IMG/VR virus record: IMGVR_UViG_3300017991_000002
Location: 124,001 to 188,000 of that record
DNA length: 64,000 nucleotides
DNA from: a virus
Strand: one strand, 5' to 3'
Part shown: positions 53,347 to 62,705 of the stretch, one piece after another
Layout: every line of letters starts with the position of its first letter
Numbering within the stretch: position 1 is the stretch's first letter
The notes under the pieces: generated by a model
Database searches by the model: none
Seen by the model: only the letters and a program-made list of their open reading frames with translations
Told to the model about the DNA's origin: nothing
Program-made: the position numbers and the translations under genes

Positions 53347-53886
53347 TTATTTACGGGATTGCCTTACAAAGCTGAGAAAGTCTACAGCAAGATCCTGAAA
53401 CTTTTTAGGCATTTGATAAAACAAATCTTCAGCCTCGTTCTCATCTTTGGCTTTCCTAAAAATAGCCTCCAGCCACTTCATCATTAAAGCTATATCTTTA
53501 TTCTTGGCCCGAGCGTAATCAGGATCATATTTCTTCATGTACTCACGATGAGCAATAGCTCCTGCACCAGCGGTAGCAGCAAGCAAAGGAATAATCCAAC
53601 TATTTTTCTTTAACCAATTCTTGGCCCGGTTCCACAGGCTTGGCTTATACCCGTAGTAAGGGTCTGGATGGTGTCCTCCATAACGTGGCTCATAGGCCGA
53701 AAATGGATCATGCCCTACTCTTGCTTCCCATAAGACAAATTCAAACTGATTATCTTCGTGTAAATCCTCAAAAGACTCCCAGACCTGCCGACGTGGATTG
53801 AAGAATTGAAGAGAAAGCATGCCAGCAGTCTTACCGCTTAAATGCTTTCCATACATGACTTGTTCCATTAACTCGGCAGCAATCAT
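53347..53886 (-). CDS. hypothetical single-pass membrane-like protein, 179 aa
   Basis: The N-terminal motif LQFFNPRRQVWESF resembles EFFNPYERVWQTV in the next protein, so the two share a module. A Tyr/His/Pro-rich stretch is followed by a hydrophobic helix (WIIPLLAATAGAGAIA, about 95-110) and a helical C-terminus. Function unknown. Confidence 0.5.
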   Translation of the reverse strand: MIAAELMEQVMYGKHLSGKTAGMLSLQFFNPRRQVWESFEDLHEDNQFEFVLWEARVGHDPFSAYEPRYGGHHPDPYYGYKPSLWNRAKNWLKKNSWIIPLLAATAGAGAIAHREYMKKYDPDYARAKNKDIALMMKWLEAIFRKAKDENEAEDLFYQMPKKFQDLAVDFLSFVRQSRK

Positions 53887-53887
53887 C

Positions 53888-54196
53888 TTACTTTCCCTTC
53901 TTTAGCTTCCGCATATAGGCCTTGATTTTCTTAAGGTTGATCACGGAATACTCTAGCAGCTGGGCCTTTTCAACGAACTCATCTTCTTCGAGATTGGACT
54001 CCCTGAAATCCCAGTTTTCAACATCATCAAAATATTCCTCATCAATCTCATCAACTGTCTGCCAGACCCTTTCGTAAGGGTTGAAGAACTCGACATCAAG
54101 AGCCTCCATGACCATACTTTCCGGGTCAACAAAGTCAGCAGCATCGGCCGCACTGCCTTCAGTTAATACTATATTAATAAGCTCTCTTGCATTCAT
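53888..54196 (-). CDS. hypothetical acidic protein, 102 aa
   Basis: The ATG at 54196 follows AGGAG. Very acidic middle (DEIDEEYFDDVENWDF) with a basic C-terminus (KKIKAYMRKLKKGK). Shares the FFNP-x3-VW module with the next gene downstream. Confidence 0.5.
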   Translation of the reverse strand: MNARELINIVLTEGSAADAADFVDPESMVMEALDVEFFNPYERVWQTVDEIDEEYFDDVENWDFRESNLEEDEFVEKAQLLEYSVINLKKIKAYMRKLKKGK

Positions 54197-54206
54197 CACC
54201 TGCTCC

Positions 54207-54590
54207 TTATGCAGTTTTGCCGCCTATCTTGACAAGGTAATCAACAACTTTGTCGGCAGCCTTTGAAGACCCGGATACCTTGGAATCTCTCCTGACAACG
54301 ATCAGCTTCTTTCTCGACTCGGGCACAACCTCTACCATTTTCCTTTTGGATATACTCAATGCCCTTCTGACAGCTTTTTGTGCCGCCCCTGTTACTGTAT
54401 TCCCTTTGATACCCTTGGCATCTACAATGGCATGGTTAACAAACTTGCTCCCAATCCTAATCCCCAATGCTGCAAGAAGCCAGCGAACAACATCCCACAC
54501 ATCTTCGTCCATCTCAGACCGCTCCACAGCATGCTCAATCAACTTAAGTTCACGTTTACTTGTATTGAGGATGTACGGGTTGTTACTCAC
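54207..54590 (-). CDS. hypothetical basic protein, 127 aa
   Basis: Not recognised. Helical, with a short hydrophobic segment (VVRWLLAALGIRIGSKFV) and a basic C-terminal half. Overlaps the upstream gene by 8 bases. Confidence 0.5.
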   Translation of the reverse strand: MSNNPYILNTSKRELKLIEHAVERSEMDEDVWDVVRWLLAALGIRIGSKFVNHAIVDAKGIKGNTVTGAAQKAVRRALSISKRKMVEVVPESRKKLIVVRRDSKVSGSSKAADKVVDYLVKIGGKTA

Positions 54591-55050
54591 TTCCCTGGCC
54601 TACTCCGCCCCAAGAAATATCATCGAGAGCAAATCTTATTTTTACTGCGCCATCGTCGCCATTATCGTCCGCCTTGACAGCAAGTCGAATTGCATCCTCT
54701 CTCGGCAACGAGGGCATAAGTATTCTATACTTACCAGTTGCCGTGAACCTCCACGGCATAGCTCGAACACCAACATAGGTAGCAACGCCTGCAGCCATAT
54801 TCCCTTCAGCCGGCCAAAAGCCGTCAGCGGAGAGAGCAAACCAGTTCTCCTCCTCCAACTGTTCCCGATTCGAGTTATCGAAATAGAGCTGAAGTTCAAT
54901 ATAGTCCTCAGTGCCCTTGGTGTAGTCCACAAATATAGATAGCCAGCCGTTCCTGACTCCATAGGCTTCAATATGATTGTCATCGAAATCGTCGGTCAGC
55001 TCACCGCTTGCAACCACCCATTCAATCTCGTCGTTACTCCATCTCGCCAT
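54583..55050 (-). CDS. hypothetical beta-sandwich-like protein, 155 aa
   Basis: The sequence IEAYGVRNGWLSIFVDYTKG ... YIELQLYFDNSN ... ENWFALSADGFWPAEG has the look of a virion surface or neck beta domain. It is first behind the promoter at 55082-55111. No family recognised. Confidence 0.5.
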   Translation of the reverse strand: MARWSNDEIEWVVASGELTDDFDDNHIEAYGVRNGWLSIFVDYTKGTEDYIELQLYFDNSNREQLEEENWFALSADGFWPAEGNMAAGVATYVGVRAMPWRFTATGKYRILMPSLPREDAIRLAVKADDNGDDGAVKIRFALDDISWGGVGQGSE

Positions 55051-55081
55051 TAAATGTCTCCAAGGTACGGGTTATAGTTTT

Positions 55082-55111
55082 TAGATACCCTGAAATATAT
55101 GGAAATGTCAA
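55082..55111 (-). promoter_or_regulatory. sigma70-like promoter inside the late block
   Basis: Minus-strand TTGACA (complement of 55106-55111), 18-base spacer, TATCTA (complement of 55082-55087). Lies in a 66-base gap just upstream of the gene starting at 55050, giving an internal transcription start for at least 54583 leftward. Confidence 0.6.
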
Positions 55112-55116
55112 CCCTT

Positions 55117-55521
55117 TTATCCATACATCAGGGACTTTATCACTTCATAATTCACATCACTCCCAAACTTACCAATAACATTACCGAGATCCTCCATCAC
55201 AATAAGCAAATCCCTCGGCTTAACTTTCAGATCCTCGTTGAGGTACCCTTTAATAAAGTCGATAGATTTCCCTTCATCCCAATAAAGTCTGATTGATTCA
55301 TCAAGAGCTCTTCGTCTTAAATCACGTCTCCCGACAGCTTTTGATACTTCTTCCCTTATCTCCGCTTCCGGGGGATCTTCTACCAAGTCCTCAAAAGGAA
55401 TGACAGACTCACACAGAGGACAGACCAAGAAATCCTCACCGTTATCATCTTCGAAGAAAAATGATTTTTCAGCATCAAAGCTATCGTCACAAAATGGACA
55501 ATTAACTACAGTTTCACTCAT
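55117..55521 (-). CDS. zinc-ribbon plus LYWDEG-module protein, 134 aa
   Basis: N-terminal zinc ribbon (CPFCDD ... CPLCES, residues about 8-38). The C-terminal 70 residues (ESIRLYWDEGKSIDFIKGYL ... LGNVIGKFGSDV) closely resemble the whole of the neighbouring 68-aa protein. Probably duplicated; function unknown. Confidence 0.55.
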   Translation of the reverse strand: MSETVVNCPFCDDSFDAEKSFFFEDDNGEDFLVCPLCESVIPFEDLVEDPPEAEIREEVSKAVGRRDLRRRALDESIRLYWDEGKSIDFIKGYLNEDLKVKPRDLLIVMEDLGNVIGKFGSDVNYEVIKSLMYG

Positions 55522-55533
55522 AATTTTATCCCC

Positions 55534-55740
55534 TTAAGTTGAGATCCTTCTATCAATATAATCAGATCCAACATCGCTTCCAAATCGAGCAATCGCCTCA
55601 CCGAGATACTGCATTATTTTTTTGATACTGGAAATTGATTGACCGCACTCCTCAAACAGATAATCGTCGATGAGCTCTAGATCACATCCTTCATCCCAAT
55701 AAAGCCTAAGTGCCTCCCGTAATGCCTCTCTCTCAGTCAT
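55534..55740 (-). CDS. LYWDEG-module protein, 68 aa
   Basis: The ATG at 55740 follows AAGGA; the longer frame would overlap the upstream gene. REALRLYWDEGCDLELIDDY ... YLGEAIARFGSDV is the same module as in the next gene downstream, without the zinc ribbon. Confidence 0.55.
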   Translation of the reverse strand: MTEREALREALRLYWDEGCDLELIDDYLFEECGQSISSIKKIMQYLGEAIARFGSDVGSDYIDRRIST

Positions 55741-55750
55741 AGCATTTTCC

Positions 55751-56647
55751 TTAATACAGACCCATCCGTGCTCCACGCTTTCTGGACTTGACAGCTTTAC
55801 GCCTCGAGGACGATTTTATTCGGGATCGAGCCTTCTTTAAAGCGGCCCGCATCGCAGGACTTGACCGAAACCTTTTGGAAGCCATCTTGCTGGCCTGTTT
55901 TGTTGGTGCATATTGAACTCGTCCGCCCCGGACTCTCTTCTTCCGCTCGACAAGATCCTGGATGAAGCCAACCTCTTCATCGGTTAACTCTTCAATAAAC
56001 TCATCCAACTCATCTTCATCAAGAGAATCGATGTAATCCATAAACGAGTCCTCGTTAAAATCATCCTCTTCCTGATATTCGTCCTCTTCAGAAAACCTCC
56101 GAAGAATTTTCAGCGATTTAGCTCTTCCTTTTTTGGCTTTCGTGCTCCACGCTTTTCTGCGAGCTTTCTTCAAAGCAGCCTTCTGTTTCGATGTTCTCCG
56201 TTTTCTCTTTTTCTTCTTTTTCCGCATAAGTTTCCCTTTGCGGACCATCCAAGCCTCCTCAATATTATCTTCCTCATCAGCAGCCTCTTCTTCCAGTCTC
56301 ATCTGCCGAAGAATATTGATAATATTGGTCTGAGGATCTGCGCCTTCTTCAATGTTATAGACATCATATTCCTCATCGACCTGACTCTCTTTGGAGCCGA
56401 CCAGCTCCTCCGGAAGGTAAAACAGTTCTCCACATGCTGAACACTCAGAAAACAGATCCCCTTCTTCATCCTCTGCAATAACCAGACTATCTGTTGTCAG
56501 CATAGCCTCACACGAAGGGCACACAAGATCTCCTTCCTGCGGCTCCGTCGGTTCCACAGTAGGAGACTCCTCTTCAAAGAGCTGCTCCCTATGAGTAATA
56601 AGTTCAAGACTTTCGCAGAAATCTTTTTTTACTTTACTCACTGTCAT
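55751..56647 (-). CDS. zinc-ribbon protein with histone-like basic blocks, 298 aa
   Basis: Residues about 40-80 form a zinc ribbon (CPSCEA ... CSACGE). Two highly basic Lys/Arg/Ala blocks follow (about 137-180, KKARRKAWSTKAKKGRAKSL; about 255-295, RSSPAMRAALKKARSRIKSS). A very acidic segment separates them (DSLDEDELDEFIEELTDEEV). The basic blocks resemble linker-histone tails and suggest DNA condensation, perhaps inside the head. Confidence 0.55.
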   Translation of the reverse strand: MTVSKVKKDFCESLELITHREQLFEEESPTVEPTEPQEGDLVCPSCEAMLTTDSLVIAEDEEGDLFSECSACGELFYLPEELVGSKESQVDEEYDVYNIEEGADPQTNIINILRQMRLEEEAADEEDNIEEAWMVRKGKLMRKKKKKRKRRTSKQKAALKKARRKAWSTKAKKGRAKSLKILRRFSEEDEYQEEDDFNEDSFMDYIDSLDEDELDEFIEELTDEEVGFIQDLVERKKRVRGGRVQYAPTKQASKMASKRFRSSPAMRAALKKARSRIKSSSRRKAVKSRKRGARMGLY

Positions 56648-56670
56648 AATAGTTCTCCTCTTTCTATCGG

Positions 56671-57210
56671 TTAAAACTCAGACATTCCAGACTGTGTCAT
56701 TCTCCTAATAACTTCTTTCACATAAACCTCTTTCTTCTCCTCCAAAGCCTCCCGAACCGCCTCATGAACATCCCCTCTGATCTCCGATCCAAGCTCCTTA
56801 AATATCTTTGGAAGATGACGATCTATCACTCTATTTATTTTATTCCTTTCCTTGTGCATCATCTCTTCTACACTGACTACCCTTCCCGTCACTCCGGCAG
56901 TGAGTAATTTTGCAAAACTCGGCTTTAACTCATTCATTACCTCGCTCACCATTTTCGGGTAGGCATCCTCTATCACCTTATACTGACTATTCTTATTTCT
57001 CATAGAGGATAATTTACTGACTATGATCCCCACTAAGGACATAAAGGCCGTAGCAAGCACCACGACAATAGCACTACTGACAGCTCTTGACGTCTCCTTC
57101 TTCAGTTCCTTAGCAGTGCCTTTAATAAACTTGGTCAGCCCCTCGTTTAGGGATTCTTCAGCACTTTTCTGCTCAAACAAAATATTATCAACTACTTTTT
57201 TTATATCCAT
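56671..57210 (-). CDS. hypothetical membrane-anchored helical protein, 179 aa
   Basis: One hydrophobic helix (AIVVVLATAFMSLVGIIVSKL, about 47-67) lies between charged helical regions. It shares its plan with the adjacent 158-aa protein, including an N-terminal hydrophobic segment and a C-terminal EAVREALEEKKE helix. Role unknown; possibly a virion membrane-active protein. Confidence 0.5.
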   Translation of the reverse strand: MDIKKVVDNILFEQKSAEESLNEGLTKFIKGTAKELKKETSRAVSSAIVVVLATAFMSLVGIIVSKLSSMRNKNSQYKVIEDAYPKMVSEVMNELKPSFAKLLTAGVTGRVVSVEEMMHKERNKINRVIDRHLPKIFKELGSEIRGDVHEAVREALEEKKEVYVKEVIRRMTQSGMSEF

Positions 57211-57686
57211 TATCGTATAATCCCCTCGCTGAATAAGAAGACGATAAACTCATCCCTCAAGTCGGACAAAATATGCTCCCTGATTTTCGGAACAATTTTA
57301 GACAGTTCCTGATCGATAACCCTTGATGATTCCCTGAACTTCTTATTTATTAATGACTCTATGAATTTTTCGATCTGGGCATCAGACATGTTATCAAAAG
57401 ATCCGGACGAGTGGGCCCTTTGTAGCTCATTGACCAAAGGTCGTATCTCTGGTCCAAGCACAATGCTTATATCAATAAGAGCATCGCTCATGATCCTGGC
57501 AATAGCATCCCTGTTATCGGTCTTGCGCAGATAGACAGCAAAAAACCTGGATATCAACTTCTTTAGCTTATTCCACAACAGAAGTGACCCAGCAACAGTC
57601 GCCGCTGCCATATACCACACATGGGCCGGTCGTTTCTCCCATCCTTTAGGAACAATTCTTCCGGGAATATCCTTTATTTTTGCCAA
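57210..57686 (-). CDS. hypothetical membrane-anchored helical protein, 158 aa
   Basis: A hydrophobic helix near the N-terminus (VWYMAAATVAGSLLLW, about 24-39) is followed by charged helices (ARIMSDALIDISIVLGPEIR ... INKKFRESSRVIDQELSKIV). The C-terminal part parallels that of the neighbouring 179-aa protein (NRVIDRHLPKIF), hinting at a shared origin. One-base overlap at the stop/start. Confidence 0.5.
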   Translation of the reverse strand: MAKIKDIPGRIVPKGWEKRPAHVWYMAAATVAGSLLLWNKLKKLISRFFAVYLRKTDNRDAIARIMSDALIDISIVLGPEIRPLVNELQRAHSSGSFDNMSDAQIEKFIESLINKKFRESSRVIDQELSKIVPKIREHILSDLRDEFIVFLFSEGIIR

Positions 57687-57938
57687 TTATTTCCCCTCTT
57701 GGTCACTTGGATCAAGCAATGATCCACACTCTGGACATTTCTTCGGATACCTCCCAGGGTATTTTGGGATCGGGAAGCCACACCAGGGGCACGTATACTT
57801 CGGGGAAATTGTTCTGCAGATAACATTCCTCATTCCTGGAGATAACTGTTCCGCTATTATATCATCAACAATATCCCCCACGGATAACCCCTCCGAAATA
57901 TTCTTTGATATTACTGCATCCGTGCTATCGAATTTCAT
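57687..57938 (-). CDS. small zinc-ribbon protein, 83 aa
   Basis: C-terminal CPWCGFPIPKYPGRYPKKCP plus ECGS makes a four-Cys ribbon. The N-terminal half is helical (SVGDIVDDIIAEQL). Four-base overlap with the upstream gene. Confidence 0.55.
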   Translation of the reverse strand: MKFDSTDAVISKNISEGLSVGDIVDDIIAEQLSPGMRNVICRTISPKYTCPWCGFPIPKYPGRYPKKCPECGSLLDPSDQEGK

Positions 57939-58435
57939 TTCCGTCTTTTCCTTTTTGATGTAATTGGGTCTATGTATGAAACATGGGTACGTGACATACC
58001 GATCGATGGGGTAGCAATATTTGTACTCATGGTAGATTCATTCTCCACAAGACCAAGATCCCTCAGAGTATTGGACACGAGGGCATCAGGAAGAACACCC
58101 AAATATCTTAAAATAAGTTTTCTTATGTGAACATCAGTCCATGTATCCAGTGTCCCCAAATACACTGTCCTGCCAGCTTGGGATACCCAGGCCTCTTTTG
58201 TGGTCGGGTTGATTTGAAGCCTACGTCCACGGTTCCTTACCGTAACAGACTCTGATGCTATACCGTCAGTAAAAGATTTATTAACGGAAAACTTCCTACC
58301 CATGGGTATGATACCCATCACCCCGGCATCGAAGTCATCTTTCACAAATGGAGCAAGGACACGACTCATTGAAGGCGATATTGATAGAGTTGTTACCGTC
58401 TCATCTATTCCTATGTCTTCTTTTCTTCGTCTCAT
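57935..58435 (-). CDS. hypothetical protein, 166 aa
   Basis: Not recognised. Beta-rich middle (LQINPTTKEAWVSQAGRTVY), then a helix-rich part, with basic ends (MRRRKED; SKRKRRK). Preceded by AAGGAG. Confidence 0.5.
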   Translation of the reverse strand: MRRRKEDIGIDETVTTLSISPSMSRVLAPFVKDDFDAGVMGIIPMGRKFSVNKSFTDGIASESVTVRNRGRRLQINPTTKEAWVSQAGRTVYLGTLDTWTDVHIRKLILRYLGVLPDALVSNTLRDLGLVENESTMSTNIATPSIGMSRTHVSYIDPITSKRKRRK

Positions 58436-58487
58436 ATTTAATCTCCTTACGATCTAATGATACCGTAAATTTCAATTATTAGCAAGC

Positions 58488-61400
58488 TTAAACATACACA
58501 CCAGTGCGTCCCATACTATATGAAAAATCCCTTGACCTTCTTTTTGGATCCATAAAAATACCTTTAAAGAGCTTATAAAATATAAATGGGAGAGTTATTA
58601 AGTGGGCAATTGTATGAACAATCATCCTAATATTTTTCTTGCTTTTAATAAAATCAGGATCGTCCTTCAACATTAATTTGATGGAATCGATCTTAAGTCT
58701 GGCCGCTGGGGTCTCAAGTCTTTTCTCCACTTCCCTTACTATCATTGCCTGCTGCTGGGAGGTCAACATATTAACATTAATACCTGACTGTGCCAATGAA
58801 TCAATTATCTGACGCTGAATCATATTTCCGACCTCCCTCTTAGCTCTTTGGTCAAGAGATACACCCTCGGCTATTTTTGTTACTGCGACTGCAGCTATCT
58901 TAGACACCATAAACTTAATGGACCCGCCGAGGAGTATTTTTCGTGCCTCTGGGGATGAAATCGGCCTATACTTCGTCTTCTCTTCCTCGGTCATCTTCTT
59001 CTTAAAGGACCGCTTAATAGGATGATGGAGCAGGGTGTAAATAGCACTACCGATAAGAATCCCGAACAATGCTCCAGCAACTCTGGCAGGATTATGCTCT
59101 ATTCTGTACCTCAACTTATCGGCCAATGCTTTATCATGACGTAACTTGTCCCATATTTCAATGGCCAGAAGTTCCTTTGCCTCCTCCTGGCTGACATTCC
59201 GGGCCTTCATTATCTCCGGTATCCTGTGCATGTAACGTTTCCTAAGCTCCAAATAGGCCTTTCTTAATTCTTGGCGGGTTACATAGTCAGTGGCAAGCCC
59301 TACCCCCAAATCAATTCCGCTCCCCGGACTGATTATCAGCTCCCACAAATGGTCAAAGGGATCATCCCTTTTATTCCCCATGGGAGTCAATGATTCTTGC
59401 ATCATTTCCCTTTCAAGAGGGTAATTAATTTTATCAAAAAACGCCTCCGCAGACGCCTTATCTTTGAAATCATCAGGAATTTCATTGCTCTCCCTTGCTT
59501 GTTCTACTGAAGCTATAAATTCCTTAGGTGGCTCTTTACCGAACGCGGCAAGAAACAGACGTCCTATGTCCTCATTATTGTACCCAGCAACCTCCATCTC
59601 CGCCCGGGCAATCCTTCTACCGGAACTTCCTTCTTCCGACTCAGGATCAGCATAATACTCCCATGATGATCCAGCAGCCTTTGGTCCTCCTATAATCACT
59701 GGATGACTTATGGCATATTCATGAACCATACCATCAAGGATAGCATTTCTTACGGTCTCGGTATAAACTTTCTCCAACTCATTGTCACTAATTTTTGGAT
59801 CTATCTTCTTTTTATTCCTCATAAAATCGGTTTTCTTGTTGGAGATAACCCAATAGTCCGCCATAACCCCCTTCATTGGATCAACAGACTTAATGGACTG
59901 ATAAATAGCCTGATCAACCGGTTCCTCTTCCCCCTCCCCGGGAACTCTGTAATTATGCCAGGCATCAGACAGCAGACCGACAACTTCAGGAGGAGGCTTC
60001 GTCCCTGCTGCCAATCTATATGCACTTGTAACTGATTTCAAAGCATTCTTCAGGCCATCTTTACCTCCGAACTCTTCTCTGAATCTCCTTGCCAACATTT
60101 TCAGTAATGTTCCATTGGTGAGACTTTCTATGACCACATGACAGTAATAATCGGCAAACCTCTCCCGTAAGTCATCTTCCATATCTCCCCACTTTGATTC
60201 AACAACGTCATCCATATCTTTGTCGTATTGAATAAGCCTTTGAGCAAACTCCTCATCAGTCTCATAAGGATCTCTGGTAGGCTTCGGATATTTATTACGG
60301 AATTGGCGCTCCAAGAGCCTCTTCACAGACGCTCTAGCATTCTCCATCTGATCGTCGACATATTCCTCTGCCGTCATGCTCAACAACTGCCGGAGTCTCT
60401 TCTCTTTTCCAACACCTTCTGGAGGAGGGACAACTCTTTCAAGCTCATGGGGTACCAATTTCCAGCCAAAGTCTGGCCGGCCTACGTGCCGTCCTTCGTT
60501 ATCCAGGAGGATAGGAAGACCTTCCTTATCCATACCTACAACGGCTCTTTGTCTTTCTATAATGGTCTTCCCTCGAGCAGCTTCTTTCGTTTGTATCCTC
60601 TCCATGACATCTCCGACCTCCATCCTGAAACCCTCTCCATGGCGGCCGTCCATGATATATCTCTTATATGCATTTTTAGCCTCTGCAGCCTTCTTCTCAT
60701 TTTTCCCTTTAAATTCATTAAATCTTCTCAAGGCAAGTTCAGCTTTTATTGCTTTTTTCTCTTCCTTCTCACCCGGGGACAAATTGCTCTCGAGCCCCTT
60801 TGTCAGCTCCTTCTGTTTTTCCTTTCCAGCTTCTGTCCCAGCTTCCTTTTCCGATACCTTCTGATCTGTATAGGAATAAAAAATACTATATATTCTCTTC
60901 AACTCGCTATCTGGCACCAATTTCAATGCCCCCAGATCATCAAAATGAATACCGGGGCTGGCATCAATTCTAAACTCCCGAGATTTCCGATACTTCTGTC
61001 TATCCTTATAATACTTATCTTCTTTAACGAGATCGAAGGCCTTAGCGAGCTTCGCATTGTTTCCAATAAAACCTTTATAGTTCCTGACACCTTCAAATTC
61101 AGGAGAGTTTATGACTATATTCATCCCGCCAGAATGTCCCGGTCTTGTGTTGGCATAGTTAATGAATTCCCCAGCCGAACTTAATGGTGCCATCTCTTTT
61201 CTCAACTGGACCAGCTCCCTGTTGCCGGGATTCATTAAGAGGGATATTCTTCTATCGTCCTCCTGCTTTTTGGTCAGTTCAGCGGTTCCGAAATGGGACT
61301 CTGCTGCTCGAGACAGTTTCCTCAGCTTCGTAAGTGCGGGAAGAGCAGCACCTTTAACAAAACTTCCACCATCAAGAGCATCGTAAGTGATATCTCGGAT

Positions 61401-62705
61401 ACGTTCTCCTGATATCACAAGTGGGACTACCTTGAATTGCTCTGGATAAGGACCTGAAGAAGATATCATTTCAACATTTCGCCTGTAATCCTTCAGCACC
61501 TTCCTTGCCTCGTCTCTGATACCGGTAGCATACTCTATGGAGTTATTTATTATTGCGTCTCTTGCTGACGAAGAAAGCTTCCTCTTGGAGATGGCCTCTT
61601 TGGATTTCTTTTCCTCCTTAGCTACAAGCATCATTATACGTTCGAATAATTTCCCTATCCTCTCATTCCATTCATTTTTTATTTCATTTATCTTTGCCAA
61701 ATGCTCGCCCGACACAGACACTCTTCTCTTTTCTGCAGGGGTAAGAACCTTATATTCACGTCGAAGTTTGCCCATAGTCTTCTTCATGTAGTCACTAACA
61801 CCTTCAGACTCCACTTCACTCTTTACCCCTAAACGGTCAATCTCACTGGCAGATATTTCTCCCTCTAGGGAACGATTCACCAGATCAGATAACGCAAAGA
61901 CCAAAGCACCTGATTTCTCAGCCTTATTCACCCTTGCCGTAATACTCTTGGCAGGACCTGATAACGACCGGCTTATTTTCTCTATTTTTTCGTATGCCTT
62001 CTGTATATCCTGAATAACCGGATATAACTGCCTGTAGTCTGCTCTTTCCAGCTCACCTCTCATACTTTCAAAGTCATTGATAACTTTTTCCTTGACCTCA
62101 CGAGCAGCCTTCTCAAGAGAAGATATCTTATCCCTCGCATCCAATAATTCACTCCTATGCTCCACGGGATCACGGAGACGTACCCCTCTGAATGCCAGGG
62201 TTTCATCTTCCCTCTCTTCCACCTCAATATTTTTAAGGTCACCAATATGAGTCCTGATCTGAAACATGAGAATAATTGTATGGGCTAATGCACGAAGAGA
62301 CCGTTCAATTGATCTGACATCTCCTTCAAATCGTCCTTCCATTTTGGCTGCACTTATCTGGGCCTTGATGGCCGTTTTTACTTTCGGGTCGCGGAGTCTT
62401 TTCCGAGCAAAATGACCAATTTTCAAGAGGAATTCTTCCTCGGTCATTCCATAGGACCTGGCATACTTTCTGGCGTTGAATGCCAACTCCATTTCCATCT
62501 GCCGCCGGAACATTTTCTTGATTCTAGAATTAACTATAAATTTCCGAATGACAGGACCGAGGACAAAAGGCCCCAATATAAACGTTGCCGCCTGCAGGGC
62601 AACAAGGTGCATTTCCTTTGTAAGGCTTACCCTTTTAAAGAAGGATGCTGCCCTCCTGGCCACTCCCATTCCTTTTTGAATCGATTTTTGTTTTTGTTCC
62701 ACCAT
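58488..62705 (-). CDS. very large helical protein, candidate internal/injected virion protein, 1405 aa
   Basis: Highly charged and mostly helical, with many coiled-coil stretches. Hydrophobic segments lie near the N-terminus (LVALQAATFILGPFVLGPVI, about 34-53) and near the C-terminus (VAGALFGILIGSAIYTLL; TIAHLITLPFIFYKLFKGIF). I recognise no enzyme domain. Size, composition and terminal membrane-like segments are like internal proteins ejected with DNA, but this is inference. It starts inside the upstream gene (79-base overlap). Confidence 0.6.
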   Translation of the reverse strand: MVEQKQKSIQKGMGVARRAASFFKRVSLTKEMHLVALQAATFILGPFVLGPVIRKFIVNSRIKKMFRRQMEMELAFNARKYARSYGMTEEEFLLKIGHFARKRLRDPKVKTAIKAQISAAKMEGRFEGDVRSIERSLRALAHTIILMFQIRTHIGDLKNIEVEEREDETLAFRGVRLRDPVEHRSELLDARDKISSLEKAAREVKEKVINDFESMRGELERADYRQLYPVIQDIQKAYEKIEKISRSLSGPAKSITARVNKAEKSGALVFALSDLVNRSLEGEISASEIDRLGVKSEVESEGVSDYMKKTMGKLRREYKVLTPAEKRRVSVSGEHLAKINEIKNEWNERIGKLFERIMMLVAKEEKKSKEAISKRKLSSSARDAIINNSIEYATGIRDEARKVLKDYRRNVEMISSSGPYPEQFKVVPLVISGERIRDITYDALDGGSFVKGAALPALTKLRKLSRAAESHFGTAELTKKQEDDRRISLLMNPGNRELVQLRKEMAPLSSAGEFINYANTRPGHSGGMNIVINSPEFEGVRNYKGFIGNNAKLAKAFDLVKEDKYYKDRQKYRKSREFRIDASPGIHFDDLGALKLVPDSELKRIYSIFYSYTDQKVSEKEAGTEAGKEKQKELTKGLESNLSPGEKEEKKAIKAELALRRFNEFKGKNEKKAAEAKNAYKRYIMDGRHGEGFRMEVGDVMERIQTKEAARGKTIIERQRAVVGMDKEGLPILLDNEGRHVGRPDFGWKLVPHELERVVPPPEGVGKEKRLRQLLSMTAEEYVDDQMENARASVKRLLERQFRNKYPKPTRDPYETDEEFAQRLIQYDKDMDDVVESKWGDMEDDLRERFADYYCHVVIESLTNGTLLKMLARRFREEFGGKDGLKNALKSVTSAYRLAAGTKPPPEVVGLLSDAWHNYRVPGEGEEEPVDQAIYQSIKSVDPMKGVMADYWVISNKKTDFMRNKKKIDPKISDNELEKVYTETVRNAILDGMVHEYAISHPVIIGGPKAAGSSWEYYADPESEEGSSGRRIARAEMEVAGYNNEDIGRLFLAAFGKEPPKEFIASVEQARESNEIPDDFKDKASAEAFFDKINYPLEREMMQESLTPMGNKRDDPFDHLWELIISPGSGIDLGVGLATDYVTRQELRKAYLELRKRYMHRIPEIMKARNVSQEEAKELLAIEIWDKLRHDKALADKLRYRIEHNPARVAGALFGILIGSAIYTLLHHPIKRSFKKKMTEEEKTKYRPISSPEARKILLGGSIKFMVSKIAAVAVTKIAEGVSLDQRAKREVGNMIQRQIIDSLAQSGINVNMLTSQQQAMIVREVEKRLETPAARLKIDSIKLMLKDDPDFIKSKKNIRMIVHTIAHLITLPFIFYKLFKGIFMDPKRRSRDFSYSMGRTGVYV

